The position numbers and the translations under genes are program-made. The notes under the pieces were generated by a model. It did not search any database, was not told the origin of the DNA, and saw nothing but the letters and a program-made list of their open reading frames with translations. Positions 1-11,839 of a stretch of 64,000 bases of DNA are shown one piece after another. The first letter of the stretch is position 1. The number at the start of each line of letters is the position of its first letter. The DNA comes from Paratinospora sagittata (taxonomy: Eukaryota > Streptophyta > Magnoliopsida > Ranunculales > Menispermaceae): NCBI GenBank assembly GCA_035771175.1, contig CM069612.1, positions 32,343,341 through 32,407,340 of the forward strand. The letters are read 5' to 3'.

Positions 1-223
1 ACTTGGGCTCGGTGACTCGGGAACTGTACTTGTTGAGCTTGTGAGCCTGAGGAGGAAGAGGTGGTGGTGGTGCTGTCTCGGTGTGTGTGGTGGTTTCAAG
101 AGAAGCGGTGACCGGAGAGCAGCGGAGGAACGTCGGAGTTCGGCCGGAGTAGCGTCGTCTGGTGGTGGCTCCAGCGGTCGCGGTGGTGGTGAGGAAAGGA
201 GAGGATAACTGGGCTGCCTGCAT
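1..223 (-). CDS. DHAD: Dihydroxyacid dehydratase, 5' exon (partial)
   Basis: This is the first 74 codons of a gene that continues off the left edge. The ATG is at 223-221 and the frame is open to base 1. The N-terminus is rich in Ser, Thr, Arg and Ala with few acidic residues, as expected for a plastid transit peptide. Around residues 62-74 it reads KLNKYSSRVTEPK, which matches the start of the mature enzyme in plant dihydroxyacid dehydratase (IlvD family, the Arabidopsis At3g23940 type). That Fe-S enzyme dehydrates dihydroxy-isovalerate and dihydroxy-methylvalerate in valine and isoleucine synthesis in plastids. The catalytic part is outside the window, so only the transit peptide and junction are seen. 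Upstream, on the high-coordinate side, lies a GC-rich 5' leader to about base 480. Confidence 0.88.
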   Translation of the reverse strand, partial: MQAAQLSSPFLTTTATAGATTRRRYSGRTPTFLRCSPVTASLETTTHTETAPPPPLPPQAHKLNKYSSRVTEPK

Positions 224-1886
224 TGCTGCTGTTGTTGAAAGTGTGCCCGCGGCGACCGGAGTTGTGGTGGTGGTGGCGGCGGGGTTCTGAGAGGGGTTTA
301 GACGGAAAGATCAAAGAGTTGAAGTACAGTGGCGAAGAATCTGAGAGAATGATTCGCTATCTTGCGGGTGTCGTGTGTAAGTTAAAAAAGTGGAACTGAG
401 CATTTGCTGTGTTTACTGTTTAGAGGGTTTTATGAGGGTCGTTGGCGGGAGCGTACGTGCGATCGGTACGCGGAGCTACGGAGTCCGTTCGATATTTTGT
501 GTTTGTTTATGATCTAATTTTTTTTATAAGCAATTGACTCATTTTATTGCCTTTATAATAAGTTAATAACTAGTGAACGTGCTTCGCACGCGATTTTCAG
601 TTATATTTTATAAAAAAAATTATAATTTATATTTATTTATTTTAAGTTTAAAGGGGTAAAAAAAATTAAGTATTATCCATTAGATGTGTCATTGAAGAAA
701 AATATAAAAATTAAAAATATGAGTTAGTTAGATTAATTATTTCAAAAATACTTCTTTAATTATTTATAATATAGGTTAAAAATTAAAATTTCTAATAAAT
801 AAAAAATATATTATTAAGATATCATAAAAGCAGCACAATATAATAAGAAGTTTTAATTTTATAAATAATATAGATATTGTCTATCAAGGTCTCAACTTAG
901 ATGGGTGAGCACTTGCGAGTGATTTAACGTAGTTAATAAGTTTTGTGCTGAAAATGGGTGTCAAAAATATATAAACCCCTTTTAAAAAAATATTTAAAAA
1001 AAATGTGGACCTTTTTTTATGTTTTTGTTTTTTTTTTGTAGTGATACATGTGGTGTTTTTTAAGCCTGCTTACGGCACCACACATACTAATTCGTATGGA
1101 ATGAATACTAATAAATGAATATAATAGCATTCTAAAAATAACATATAAGCATTCTTACACGTAGTTACGACATGAGAGCTTTGCCCTAAATAAAGGTTGA
1201 ATTATATTCACTTATATTGTAAAGATGAAAATCTATCCTAAAATCAAATATAATACAATGAAATTAGAAATTGGTCTTCTTACAATGTCACCAAATAGAT
1301 TCATAATCATGGTATGATTCTTTTTTGTTCATGAATAGTATAATAATTAGTATAATTTATTAGTTCTGTTTTAATACTTAAATAAATAAATGCCCCTTTC
1401 TATATTCAAACCCATCTATTATTAAAAAAAAACAAACATAAAACATAAAGGGAGATTATTCTAGTACTTTGTCAAACTTCTTATTTTAAGTATAATTAAG
1501 ATAAATGTTACATTGTAATACAAGCATTAAGAACCCCTTCTTTTGACTATAACAAGGATAATTAATATATACCCTTACACTTTTTTCTTTTTTTCTAGGA
1601 AACTATGGTTCATTTTTTTTTTTTTTTTTTTTGTGGTCTTCAACACCTAATATCTCCGCTAACTTTTTTACGGGGGCGAGACTATTTTAGAGTTAAAAAT
1701 TATACATGATATTGGATAAACGTATATTCACAACCTAACATTCCTACCTTTACCAAATAAACTTTAAAATTGTGTTTTTATATTTGTGCTTTCTCCACTT
1801 AAAAATAAAAAATAAAAAAATGTAAAAGTCTCTCTATACACCGTAGACGGATAATATAGAGTAAACCGTATGTAGGAACGAGGCTT
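224..1886. other. Intergenic region between divergent DHAD and p24 genes
   Basis: About 240 bases of GC-richer DHAD leader and promoter are followed by roughly 1.3 kb of AT-rich DNA with homopolymer runs, for example T(15) near 1613-1632. I see no coding gene. Around 570-592 there is a Helitron-like terminus, listed separately. Both genes must be transcribed outward from this interval. Confidence 0.7.
570..592 (-). mobile_element. Helitron-like 3' terminus (hairpin plus CTAG)
   Basis: Read on the minus strand, a 5-bp stem (CGTGC-GAA-GCACG, 590-578) is followed four bases later by CTAG and then T. A small GC hairpin just before CTRR, inserted between A and T, is the standard 3' end of plant Helitrons. 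The base preceding CTAG on the plus strand is A, as expected. No matching 5' TC end was fixed; a TCTATATTATCC-like string on the minus strand near 1850-1862 is one weak candidate. The spacer is shorter than typical, so this is tentative. Confidence 0.28.
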
Positions 1887-2645
1887 TTGTTCATCAAAAC
1901 CCATAATAATCGGACGCGTGTACAGTTTTTACAAAATCAGAACACAACTAAATCATACTCTTCTACAAAAACACGGAATCGGAGACTTTGGGCCGAAACA
2001 ACAAAACCTCTAAAGAGTCAAATCTTCGTCGTCACGTTCTCGGCACTTCTTCGCAGAGCCTCTTTTGGAACGTTTTCTTCTGTTCATTCCAAAGAATCTC
2101 ATCTCTCTCAGATTATTCAGATCACAAGGTAAATCTCTTCTTCTTCTTCTTCATCTCTTGCAGTATACGATTTCAAATTTGTTCCTTTTCTTTGTATTTA
2201 TGTACATATATTTTGTTAATTCCGATTTTTTGAGAAATCAGTCGACTTAAAATGCTTGTTGTAAGTTCAGATTCGTTTTCCGGATTCTACTTCGTTTTTT
2301 TGCTCGATCTCTTGAATTTTAGGCACAAATTTATGTGCGACTCACGTTGACTTAATTTTACTGCGTTTGGAATCTCAATTAGGCGTTTTCAAGGTGGAAA
2401 CTTCCGATTTTTGTAGAAGAAACCCTAGATGTGAAATACTGGTAGATATATCGTGGTCTTTGTGTGGTTGCTATGAGTTATTGTTGATTATTTAACCATT
2501 CGTACTGATTCTTCGGTTAGAGTCCTCAATTTCAGTTGTTGTTATTTGTGTTTTCTCTCAGAAGTGCTGTGAGTTTATTTGGTGGTCATCAGCTTCAACA
2601 AAAAAGAAGAAAAAAAACGTAATCGTTTTGTTCTTAAGAGTGCAG

Positions 2646-5600
2646 ATGGAGTCCTGGTCGTTGAAATCTCTTATTATTGTAGTTCTGGCGCTATTGTCAA
2701 GCCTGCAGTTTGCGGTTGGTCTTAGATTTGTGATCGACCGGGACGAATGCTTTTCTCATTCAGTTCAATATGAAGGTGATTCTGTTCATGTCTCTTTTGT
2801 TGTTATTAAAGCTGATGCTCCTTGGCATTATGGTGATGATGGCGTCGATCTTGTGGTAAGTCTTTAATCTTTATATATACTGTTTGTTTTCAGTTTTGTG
2901 CTTGCTCTATGCCTGAAAATTAAGTAAACAATACAGTAGATATTTTTTGCTTACAAAAGTTCTTCTCTTAAGAAGTTATGGATTCTAGATAAATTTTAGT
3001 GGCTTGACCTAAGGACAGTTCAAGGAAAGAGAATGAAGTGCATTTTGATACCTCAATGTTTGTGACAGATCTGCCCTTTATTATCATAGCTTAAATGAGA
3101 TTTTATTTATAAAGACACAGGAGGGTCTGAACCATTAATCTGGAACCTGGTTTTGAGGATTCTTCTAGTCACACTGCTCATTCGCTTGTAAATACGCCCA
3201 TTGATTCTGTAAATTCTTTGACATTGACAGGTTAAGGGACCTTCTGGCGATCAGATTCACGATTCTCGTGACAAGACAAGTGAGAAGTTTGAGTTTGTGG
3301 CTCACAAGAAAGGTCTTCATCAGTTTTGCTTTACCAACAAGTCTCCTTATCATGAAACCATAGACTTCGATATACAAGTGAACCATTTTACTTACTTCAA
3401 CCAGCATGCTAAAGATGGTAGGGAACACTTCGGAAGCTCTCTCTCTCTCTCAATCTATGTATCTATAATATATATAATACTTCTCCTTGGTAATCCCTTT
3501 ATATCAAGGTAATGAGCTTCTGGTAATTTCTATGAATGCATACAGAGCACATCAACCCCTTGTTGGAGCAGATTGCAAAGTTAGAAGATGCTCTGTACAA
3601 CATCCAGTTTGAACAACATTGGCTAGAAGCTCAAACTGACCGCCAGGCTCTAGGTACGTGTGGAATGCTTAGTTGTTTTTTCATCTTCATCGTTTTCTTT
3701 CCTTCTTGTTATATCTTTTTGCCCCCTCCCTCCCCCCCCTCTTTCCAATTAGAGCACAATAAATCGACCAATAACTGTAGCTACTATTCTTTTCCCAAAG
3801 GAATTCTAGGATAAGCCTGCTTCAAACTTCATATGATAGTTGGCTACCTGGTTCAATGTGGTGGTTTGCTTTAGTTGGACTGTGCTCATTGGTCAATAGT
3901 GTTATAAATGTTTTAACAGATTTTGTATCCCCAAGTTGCTCAGTGAACCACATTTAGCTTCCTGTATAAAAAACTTGGTACTTTGAACTGATCATTTCAC
4001 CAACAAAAAGCTTAGCACCCTACTCCATGGAAAACCGGTAATTCACTATTGGTTTATAGTTGTAGATAAATGTGTTACAAGTGTAAACCATGTCAATCCA
4101 TTTATTGAAGATCACAGCGCAGATTCTAGCATTTCATTAGTAAAGTTGATCTTGTAAAATTAGTGCAGAAAATATCTGTTGATCAAGAACTCAAAACCAC
4201 TGCACTTTTACAAATCCAATGACAAAGAATGAATTGTATCAAGCTGTTAATCTTTATTCTTCCTTTTCCCTGTCAACAACAGAAAGAAGAAGAAAGGAAT
4301 TTAGTTTGACCTCTCCACACCACATCATTCAATTTTTCTTCATCTTGTCAACAATTAGCGCTCTCCTAAATGCAATTAATTTTGTTTCCAATTTTATCCC
4401 AACAAGTTGTGCTAAATATCCATGTCAATATCCTCATATCCAGCTACACTCATCCTCTGCTTGCCAACATCCTCATCTCAATCCAAGTAATATTCATTTC
4501 GCATAAAACTTTGGGTCTATATCTCTACTTCAACCACTTTACTTTTAAATTCAGTTCAATCTTTCAATTCTCTTGCACTATCTTTTCCATATAAACTTAT
4601 TTTTGGGTTGATTATTGCATTTTCTTGTGGTGCTTAGTATTATTAGCTATTAAAGCCTATGATATTATGCCCTATCACTGATTTATAGTTCAAACCTTCT
4701 GGTAGTTAGTTTGCTTGAAAGTTGGCATTCATGGTTCGAAAATTCTCCGAAATTCGGCGAACTTCTACAAATTATTTCTCTTTTTTTACCATCGAAGTGC
4801 GAAGTGGATGTAAAATAAAAAATACTAAAATTAGCCGAAATAGTTCAATAAAATTCGACAAAATTCGATAAACTTCAATAAAATTTCTATTTTTCAATTC
4901 AAAAATGCAAAAATTCGACAAGAAATTCGATAAAATTCGACAAAATTCGATAAAATTCAACAAAGTTCGATGAAATTCGACAAAGACGTAAAAAAATGTT
5001 ATTTCATTAATAAAAACAAAAAAAAATATCAATAATTGTGTATTATTTTCAACTTCATCAACCAACATAGCAATATAAATTTAAAAAAATAATTTAATAA
5101 GCTAACAAATTATGTAGTTTATGAGATATGCTTTACCAAAAAGAGAAGAAAAGAAGCAAAAAAATAAATAAATAAAGTTGAAATGAGATAAAAACTTAAA
5201 AATAAATTAAAAAAGTTTTCAAAGTCATCTTCTTTTAGTTAACTCTTATAAAACAAGATTAAAAAATAATACATTTAAATAATAAACTAATAAATTAAGC
5301 ATGGTGAGATTCAAACTAGCAAAGTATATGGTTGAGAAGCAAGCCACCAAAAAACTAAATATCAAAACAAAGAAAATAAATTAAGACCAAAAGCCACCAT
5401 TTCAAATTCATCAACCCACTTAATAAGATTGATTTTGTTAGGTCACTTATTGGTATTTTTATGAATTAAAAGTGTTTATTTATATTAGTTTTTTAGCTTA
5501 TACTACAATAAATCTATATATTTAAACATATATAAAAACATTCTTTGAACTTCTTTAATTAGGAAATTTTTACAAAAATTTTCTATGTTAAATTAAACTT

Positions 5601-6755
5601 CTCCAAATTAATTCCAATTTTCAAGTGACCGAAGTCAAGTTGAAATCGAATTTTCGATCCTTGGATGTGCGTTAAACAATGTTAATGTAAAAACACATGT
5701 TTCAACCGATTATATTTATACTTTTATATGTGACAAGTATCTATTTATGTTTATTTTCATCATTTCTAATAGTAATTATGCATTTGATCATGAGATTAGT
5801 GAATTTCTCAAGCATACTTTTGGCTTATCTCAAGTTACTGACCATGAGCATAAGGTAGTGTTTAAACTGGATCATTACACGGATTTTCATCATCATTGTT
5901 GTTCTTGTGCGCTCCTTCCCTGTTAATGACTTTTGTTAAACTTAAAATAATTGAGAAGTAAAAAAGATGAAATACGTTATAGATTGGATGAGGATGAGAA
6001 AAGAGGTTCTAAACATAAGTGGAATGACCAGATGGATCAGAAGCAAAATTTGTAAAATAAAGAAACTAGATGGAGGAATTAAAAAAAAAAAATTACAGTA
6101 TCAGACTTAGTTTTATATTGTTATTAATCTTAGATGTACATTCTTGAATCATATCAAATGAATATCCCATTGTCAAATAATTAGATTAGACATCCAAATT
6201 CCATTCTTTTTTATCCTCGTCCAATATATACTAACAAACATTTTCTTCCCCGTTTCTATGATACTCTTGGGCCAAGTCTAGTAAGATATGTCGAGCATAG
6301 TATTTAGAAAAGCATGTCACCTAGCCAATAGCAATGCCCATCCCTTTTGTGCTGGCCAACCATGAATCACGTTCAAAGACTCATAAGAACTGTACTTTAT
6401 GCAACAGTTTGGTATAGTTTCGACCATATAAGAATTCTCTTATTCAACATGTTCAAGCACTGATCAGAAACTGTACTTCTGGAACAATTTGGTGTAGTTC
6501 AGACCATGTAGGAGTCCTCTTATTGTGTTGGCATTTCTTGCCCCAGAGACGATTTCAGATGTAAGATTTATGTATGAGCTTTATGATATGTAAACGTCAA
6601 TTTGCTCCTTGTATTCTGCAGTGAATGAAGGAATGAGCAAGAGGGCCATCCACAAAGCAATGTTTGAATCGGCTGCACTTATCGGGGCCAGCGTTCTCCA
6701 AATCTACTTATTGCGTCGTCTGTTCGAGAGGAAGCTTGGGACATCCAGAGTTTAA
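2646..6755 (+). CDS. p24-beta family (emp24/GOLD) transmembrane cargo receptor
   Basis: Coding exons are 2646-2855, 3231-3417, 3546-3653 and 6622-6755 (639 nt, 212 aa). All junctions are GT-AG and in phase. The product has a signal peptide (hydrophobic residues about 7-26, ending near AVG|LRF). A GOLD domain follows with the paired cysteines of DRDECF and FCFTNKS. Then come a coiled-coil stretch (EQIAKLEDALYNIQFEQHW), a C-terminal membrane helix (AALIGASVLQIYLL) and a short basic tail, RRLFERKLGTSRV. This is the p24-beta3 type (At3g22845-like), which cycles between ER and Golgi in COPI/COPII vesicles. The ATG lies immediately after an acceptor (tgcag|ATG), so a 5'UTR intron about 2129-2645 is likely. 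An in-frame CTG-type extension to 2628 is rejected. Intron 3 is 3 kb and carries a repeat. Confidence 0.95.
4740..5650. repeat. Diverged dispersed repeat, copy 1 (p24 intron 3)
   Basis: This roughly 0.9 kb AT-rich segment is clearly related to 40080-40700. Shared blocks occur in the same order: a CATCAACCAACATAGCAATAT-like block, GAGATATGCTTTACC, an AAGAGAAGAAAAGAAGCAAAAAA purine block, AATAATAAACTAATAATTA, GAAGCAAGCCACCA, and a TTTCAAATT-TATCAACCCA / AAGATT-ATTTT-TTAGG block. Copy 1 also carries a local array of AAATTCGA-type octamers (about 4835-4990) that is missing from copy 2. I see no open frame. It is probably a non-autonomous transposon, class unknown. Confidence 0.6.
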
Positions 6756-7267
6756 AAGGGCCGTACATGTCACACATCGGTTCTAAAGATTCAAAACCTG
6801 AATCAGCTTTTTCTTGCCTACCCTATGGAGTTGAAACACAGCATTCATGGTTTTGTAGCTCATTGTGTCACTATTTTTAATAATTTTCAACGAAGAAACA
6901 TGTACAGTAGTTAGCCAGAGATATGATTTATCGTCTTTCTAACTAAATTATTGGTTGGTTGGTTTAATTTTTCTGGTGTTTTGCTCGCAGTATTTATGTT
7001 GGTTGGCTAAGTACCCGGGGACACCAAGAACTTTTCTTGGTAGAGTCATGAGATACACTTGAAGCATCTTAGACGTTAGACATGATTAAACTTGGGTAGG
7101 TCCTTTCTATAGACTTGTTAATGATCACTATACTCTGGAGGTTGGAAATTTGGTATGATATCCGCGCAAAATGCAAAATTAATCTTAATCAACATTACAT
7201 TGAAGTGGACATCACATTAGTGAAAAGAAACCTTAAGGAAACTTGGCGTCTAAAGTTTTCATCTTTA

Positions 7268-7279
7268 ACCACCAAATTC

Positions 7280-7303
<24 letters not shown>
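7268..7303. repeat. Poly(A)/purine tract between convergent genes
   Basis: A run of more than 20 A residues followed by AG-rich sequence lies in the 950-bp interval between the convergent p24 (+) and NOI (-) stop codons. The rest of that interval holds the two 3'UTRs. I see no further gene there. Confidence 0.6.
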
Positions 7304-7311
<8 letters not shown>

Positions 7312-7711
7312 GAGATAGAAAGAAGACGAAAGAAACATGTCTTATCCTCAAGTGAGGGTATCGCTAGATTCACTCGGAATAGTACAGGGGTCAACAGAGA
7401 GTTTCAGAGGAAGGTGGAAGCGCCAACAGCCAGACAGAAATAAAACAGGCAAAAGGAAAGAGAGACCTCAGCTTCAAATGATCCTCACCAATTTTTAAGT
7501 AAATATATAAACACAACATGATCTTTTTTTTTTAATTCCCCAAATCCACACTCATCGTCGTCATCATCAAGCCAGTTTTACAGCAGACCCAAACAGATTC
7601 CAGCGTGACCCATCACAGCTAACTCTACAGCTCCAGTCTCTCGGAAAATATGAGGCAGCCAGCTAGCTATAAATGAAACACTCCTCCCCAATTCACAGCC
7701 ATCCCCACTTG

Positions 7712-10700
7712 TCAAGACTCCGCCTGAGGGGGGTGCACACAGCAAAACCATCTTTTCTGCAAATCAATGCAATTCTTAGTGTTAGAACACTGCACTTAAA
7801 AAACAATCCATACAAATAATCGTTGACCTATAATTAGTCTCCAACCATGCAAATGAAAAAAAAAAACAGGCCTAATGTTTAATATCACTGTCACGATCAA
7901 AATAATTTTCCGAAAACCTTGCTAGTCAATGTGCAGCCAAATTATGTAATGCTCAAGTCCAATTGGCAGATTCATGTCCATGATTCAAATGCATATATAA
8001 AGCCAAATGAACAATAGAAACACCATTTAGAATCAAAATGATATAACCATCCGACCAGGAGGAGAATTAGATGGTCAAAATCAGAGTTACTTGATTAGGA
8101 TGGATCTAAAAGATGGCTAATCCAATTGCAAGACTCAATCCATCACTGAATATGGAGTTACTCTACGGCATTACATGGAGCAAGTAAGCAACTCAGATAC
8201 CAAGTCAGAAACAAATTTTCTAGTGGCTTTTGATTAAGGAAGAACTTGGCTTGTTCCTAAGTGCCCCACATGGAAAGCATGTATATACTAGAGCTCTGAA
8301 TCAAGCAATAGCAGTAGGATAATGAGGTCTGACACAGATGGCAAACTTCTTGTATTGTATGTTTTTGCAAAACCAAAGTGGTAACCACAGGTACAAATAA
8401 TAATTAAAACAAAAACAGCTTACCGACTGAAGCTTTCCAGGATCTGCAACCTGCTTCAAGTTGCTGTCATCCTTTGCTGGTCCTGGTGAACCAGGCTTTC
8501 CACCAGCCTTCTTCTCATTTCTTGCCTTGTTGAAGATTACGGTGAATCCCTCAGCCGAAGCAGGGTCATTGACATCCCATTCACCGAACTTTGGCAATGG
8601 CCGACCCTTATCCTGCAAAAAAAATTTGAATTTTTAGTAGAAATTTTGATGGCCACACAAAGCAGAAGAATAGCAACAAGAAAATGAAAATAATGTATAA
8701 ATTTGTGCAAAAATAGCATTTAAGACATTTACAATATAGAGCTTCATTGTGAAATATTGGCTCACCATCAGCATCAACTTTAATTAAAGCGAGCAACAAG
8801 ATCCATTCAATTTTTCAATATTTTTAATAATGAAATTTATCTGGAAAAAAAGGTAACTGAAAAAAGAAAAAAAAAGGGATAAAGGCAAAAGATTTACTTG
8901 AACTCCTACAGCAAAAGATTCTGCCATGATATTCAACAATCATGGAATAGGAGCTATCAGGTTTTCATACTCATGACAAGTACAGCTATCCTAGATAGGC
9001 TCCTGTCAAAGAAAGGTATCCCGAATGACTTACTGTCCACAGCATGACACACAATGTTTGTCAAGTATTATTGAGATGATAAATTTCTTTTTAACTTTTT
9101 AACTGTTATATTCTAAAATTTAACATGAAGGGCGGGCCTTGGTGCAATGGTCGAGGTTGCTCCATTTTGACCTTAAGCACATAGATTCAAATCCATAAAC
9201 AACCTTTCAAATATGGAGGTAAAGCTATGTACATTATTCCTTGCCCAAAACCCACAATGGCCAACGTCCCGTGCATTGAGTGTGACCTTCTATATTCTAT
9301 ACTTTAACATGATTTGAGAATTAAACATTTGTTTTTAGCATATTTCCCAATATGTTAAAATTAGACTTCTCTGATTGAATTTAAAATTTGAAATAATCTA
9401 AGTTAAGGGGAAAATCAAATATACATCCTTACCCAAAATCAAATATACATCCTTGCTCAAAATGGGCCCTCCTCAATCAGAAGGACAAATTTAGACGCTA
9501 AGATTTCTAAATTAAGCTATTGAAAATTAATTTTCCACTAAATGATCAGCAGTGTTTCTCAAGTAATTGAAGGCAGGCACCCATTTGTTTCCCAACCGAA
9601 TGACGGGCTTTACACATGGAACTTTAAAGCATTCAAGTCCATGCGAAATGCATAAAAATATATCAATAGGAAACAAAGAATTGCTACAATTTTGTTCTCC
9701 TGTAGCCTTTCATAGCACTTTAGAGTAAAAAAAAAAGTAGGCTCTCTACCCAGCACATCCCTATGACCTTTTTGGCGGAAAAGAGGATGGAGGAGTGGGA
9801 AGAGTTTGATGATAAATTCACTTCTGAATTAAAAAAAAAAAAAAAAGAAGAAAAGAAAAAAGAAAAGAAAGAAAAGATAACAAATCTCTCTCTCTCTCTA
9901 AGGTGGGGAACCAAATAACATATGTTAGCCTTTAGGATTAGACATGAACAATAATGATTGGAAGGGGATCCACCTGGTGATTCGCTGGATATGCTCCACA
10001 CGTTATGGACTTTTTAATTTAAGGAATATAAATGCATTTGATCTTTGAAAAGGATGTAAACTTGATACCAAAATATTTTCTAACTCTATCATTCTACCAA
10101 ATCATCATCTTGGAACCATTGCAAAACTTCATGCTCCCCCAAAAGGTTCATTTTGATGTGTTCTTTTCTTCTTTATAACGTCCTGATCAAAGTTTTTCAC
10201 CACTTTCTTCTTCACTCATATTTGCAAAGAATCATGTTATGAATATCCTTTATAGTGAATTGCAACATCTTCTGATCATGTCCTACATCTTCAGGCAACT
10301 TCTTTAAGAGATCGAGCTTTAAGAATTTCTCTCAAAGAGAGAGGGATTTTGAAGTTTGCAATCCATTGCTAGTGGTTGGTGTTTTATAAGAAAGCACTGG
10401 CAAATCACCAAAGTTTTCAAGAACGTAGAACTCAAACATATGGGGGTCACCATGCAGGTAAAGATCTTGATTGTTAATCACTCCAGAGCTTTTGAAGAAT
10501 CTAAGGGACTCCAATTGAGCGGGTGACCACAAGATAGTAGGGAGCTACATTCTCTAAAAATAGGTGCATAATATTTTTTCTTTTTTGTTGCCTACACACC
10601 TCTTTATCTTTCTTTTTGTTGTTAACCAAATAAGCCACTTATTCTACATATATATCTTATTCATAAAAATGACCAAAAAAAGCATTAAGCCCAATTGGAA

Positions 10701-11632
10701 ACACAAAGACCGCAAAGGTGCTGATCAAAAACCATATAAAGCAAATGAAAATAGTAGATTATATACCATGTAATCAATTGCATACATGGACTAGAGAAAC
10801 GACTCTGAACTGTATGCATCAAATATAGGAGCTAGAAGAAGAAAGCCAGCTCGTCAACCAACCAATAGGTTCCCCAGTTTCAAAACAACAGGAAAGAGTG
10901 GAAAATATAAATGGATTCTGTTTTTACTTTATTTTCTATTGAATTATAAATATAAAAGACTTACTCGGTTCAAGTTGTAAATATATCTTCCACTTACACA
11001 TATTTGAAGAATGTTCAAGAACCATCAATCAATTACATAAAAGTGACACAATCACTCGACAAGTCTCCATTTGCAAATCCAGTAAACACAATAACAGAAA
11101 AATCAGAAATCATTCAGAATGAACAGAAGGAGCAAATATTATTAAATAAATAAGCAATAAATAATTAACACAAACACGATCATAGGATGAAAACCAAATG
11201 AAACGCATAAGATTCACAAAACCAGCTCTAAATTAAACCAACAAACAATAATTTCGTCCAAAAAATTTAATCAAAGCAAATATTACCTTCCGCCTAAAAT
11301 CATCTACCTCAAATGAATAAAAGAACAAAAATAAATAAATAAAATCAATATCAAACAGAAAGGACACGTAGATAATAATCAATCAAATTCAAATCAATCC
11401 CACATCAGAAGCAGCAGAGATCCAAATCATAACCACAACCAATCAATTCAACAAAAAACTAAAACAACATCAAAATCATACATAAAATGAATTACAAAAA
11501 AAAAAAAAAAAATTCATCTGATATACATCTGATCTCTAATTGATTCAAAGTTTGAAACAAACAACAAAAAACCAACAGACATAAATCGAGAAATCAAAGA
11601 AGAAAGAAAATTCTTGTTGTCCGTACCGACAT
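7712..11632 (-). CDS. RIN4/NOI-domain small protein
   Basis: Exons in transcript order are 11632-11627 (ATG TCG only), 8612-8424 and 7756-7712 (240 nt, 79 aa). The two-codon first exon ends TCG|gtacgg; the others join in phase 0. Exon 2 encodes the NOI domain (RPLPKFGEWDVNDPASAEGF, then TVIFNKARNEKK). The last exon encodes a K-R-W-F-C-C motif and the tail HPPQAES. The paired Cys near the C-terminus is the usual acylation site that anchors NOI/RIN4-like proteins to the plasma membrane, and RIN4 itself is a hub of immune signalling. Small one-domain NOI proteins (At5g55850 type) are of unclear role. Intron 1 is 3 kb and contains a SINE and an unidentified pseudogene. The neighbouring PPR gene matches Arabidopsis order as I recall it. 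Confidence 0.93.
8898..8927 (-). other. Possible alternative first exon of the NOI gene
   Basis: On the minus strand an ATG at 8927 opens ten codons (MAESFAVGVQ) ending CAA|GTAAAT. That is a usable donor in the same phase as the two-codon first exon. Splicing to 8612 would give MAESFAVGVQ-DKGRPLPK. It lies about 285 bp upstream of exon 2. Transcript data are needed to confirm it. Confidence 0.3.
9129..9290 (+). mobile_element. Au-type tRNA-derived SINE with target duplication
   Basis: The element starts GGGCGGGCCTTGGTGCAATGG (box A region at about 9130-9150). It continues with a box-B-like AGATTCAAATCC and a tail region ending GTGCATTGAGTGTGACC, the layout of the widespread plant Au SINE family. 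It is flanked by 22-bp direct repeats (9107-9128 and 9291-9312) that differ at two positions, a target-site duplication. It sits in NOI intron 1. Confidence 0.85.
10207..10532 (-). pseudogene. Unidentified protein-coding remnant in NOI intron 1
   Basis: The minus-strand frame from 10532 reads protein-like sequence, including NNQDLYLHGDPHMFEFYVL. It meets an in-frame TGA at 10332-10334 and continues in the same frame with LLKKLPEDVGHDQKMLQF before a second stop. Composition differs from the surrounding AT-rich intron. I do not recognise the family. It looks like a decayed gene or retrocopy fragment. Confidence 0.4.
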
Positions 11633-11724
11633 GAATTCCGATTCCGAGAGAGAGATTCCCCAAAAAAAAAGGCTTCCTCTGCGAATGACAATAGAGGGAA
11701 AACGGAAAGGAGAGAAAGAATGCG

Positions 11725-11732
11725 TATTTATA
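11725..11732 (-). promoter_or_regulatory. TATA box for the NOI gene
   Basis: The minus strand reads TATAAATA about 95 bases upstream of the NOI start codon. That leaves a leader of roughly 60 nt before ATG TCG. No competing element is closer. Confidence 0.5.
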
Positions 11733-11839
11733 GTCAGGACAACGTGGGGCGTGGGCCGCGCATTTGACGGGCCAGAAAAAGCCTATGTTTTAAGTGGGCC
11801 CCCCAAAATACGGTCAAGTTTCCATTAGGCCGACACGCG

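Noticed and set aside
96..314. 72-aa His/Pro-rich minus-strand frame at the left edge
   Set aside because: It is a frame shadow of the DHAD leader and first exon; the adjacent frame matches the conserved DHAD junction.
1887..2250. Several overlapping short plus-strand frames upstream of p24
   Set aside because: They lie in the probable 5'UTR exon and leader intron and have no conserved content; splice signals fit a leader.
4740..4990. Possible CRISPR-like or satellite array in the p24 intron
   Set aside because: The units are 8-12 bp, irregular and AT-rich, with no spacers; it is a degenerate simple repeat inside a transposon-like segment of a plant nuclear intron.
4772..5068. 98-aa minus-strand frame rich in Phe, Ile, Asn (repeated FIEFCRILSNF-like)
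   Set aside because: It is the translation of the local AAATTCGA repeat array within the intron repeat, not a gene.
11631..11828. 65-aa plus-strand frame over the NOI start
   Set aside because: It is antisense to the NOI leader and promoter; it ends without recognisable domain content.
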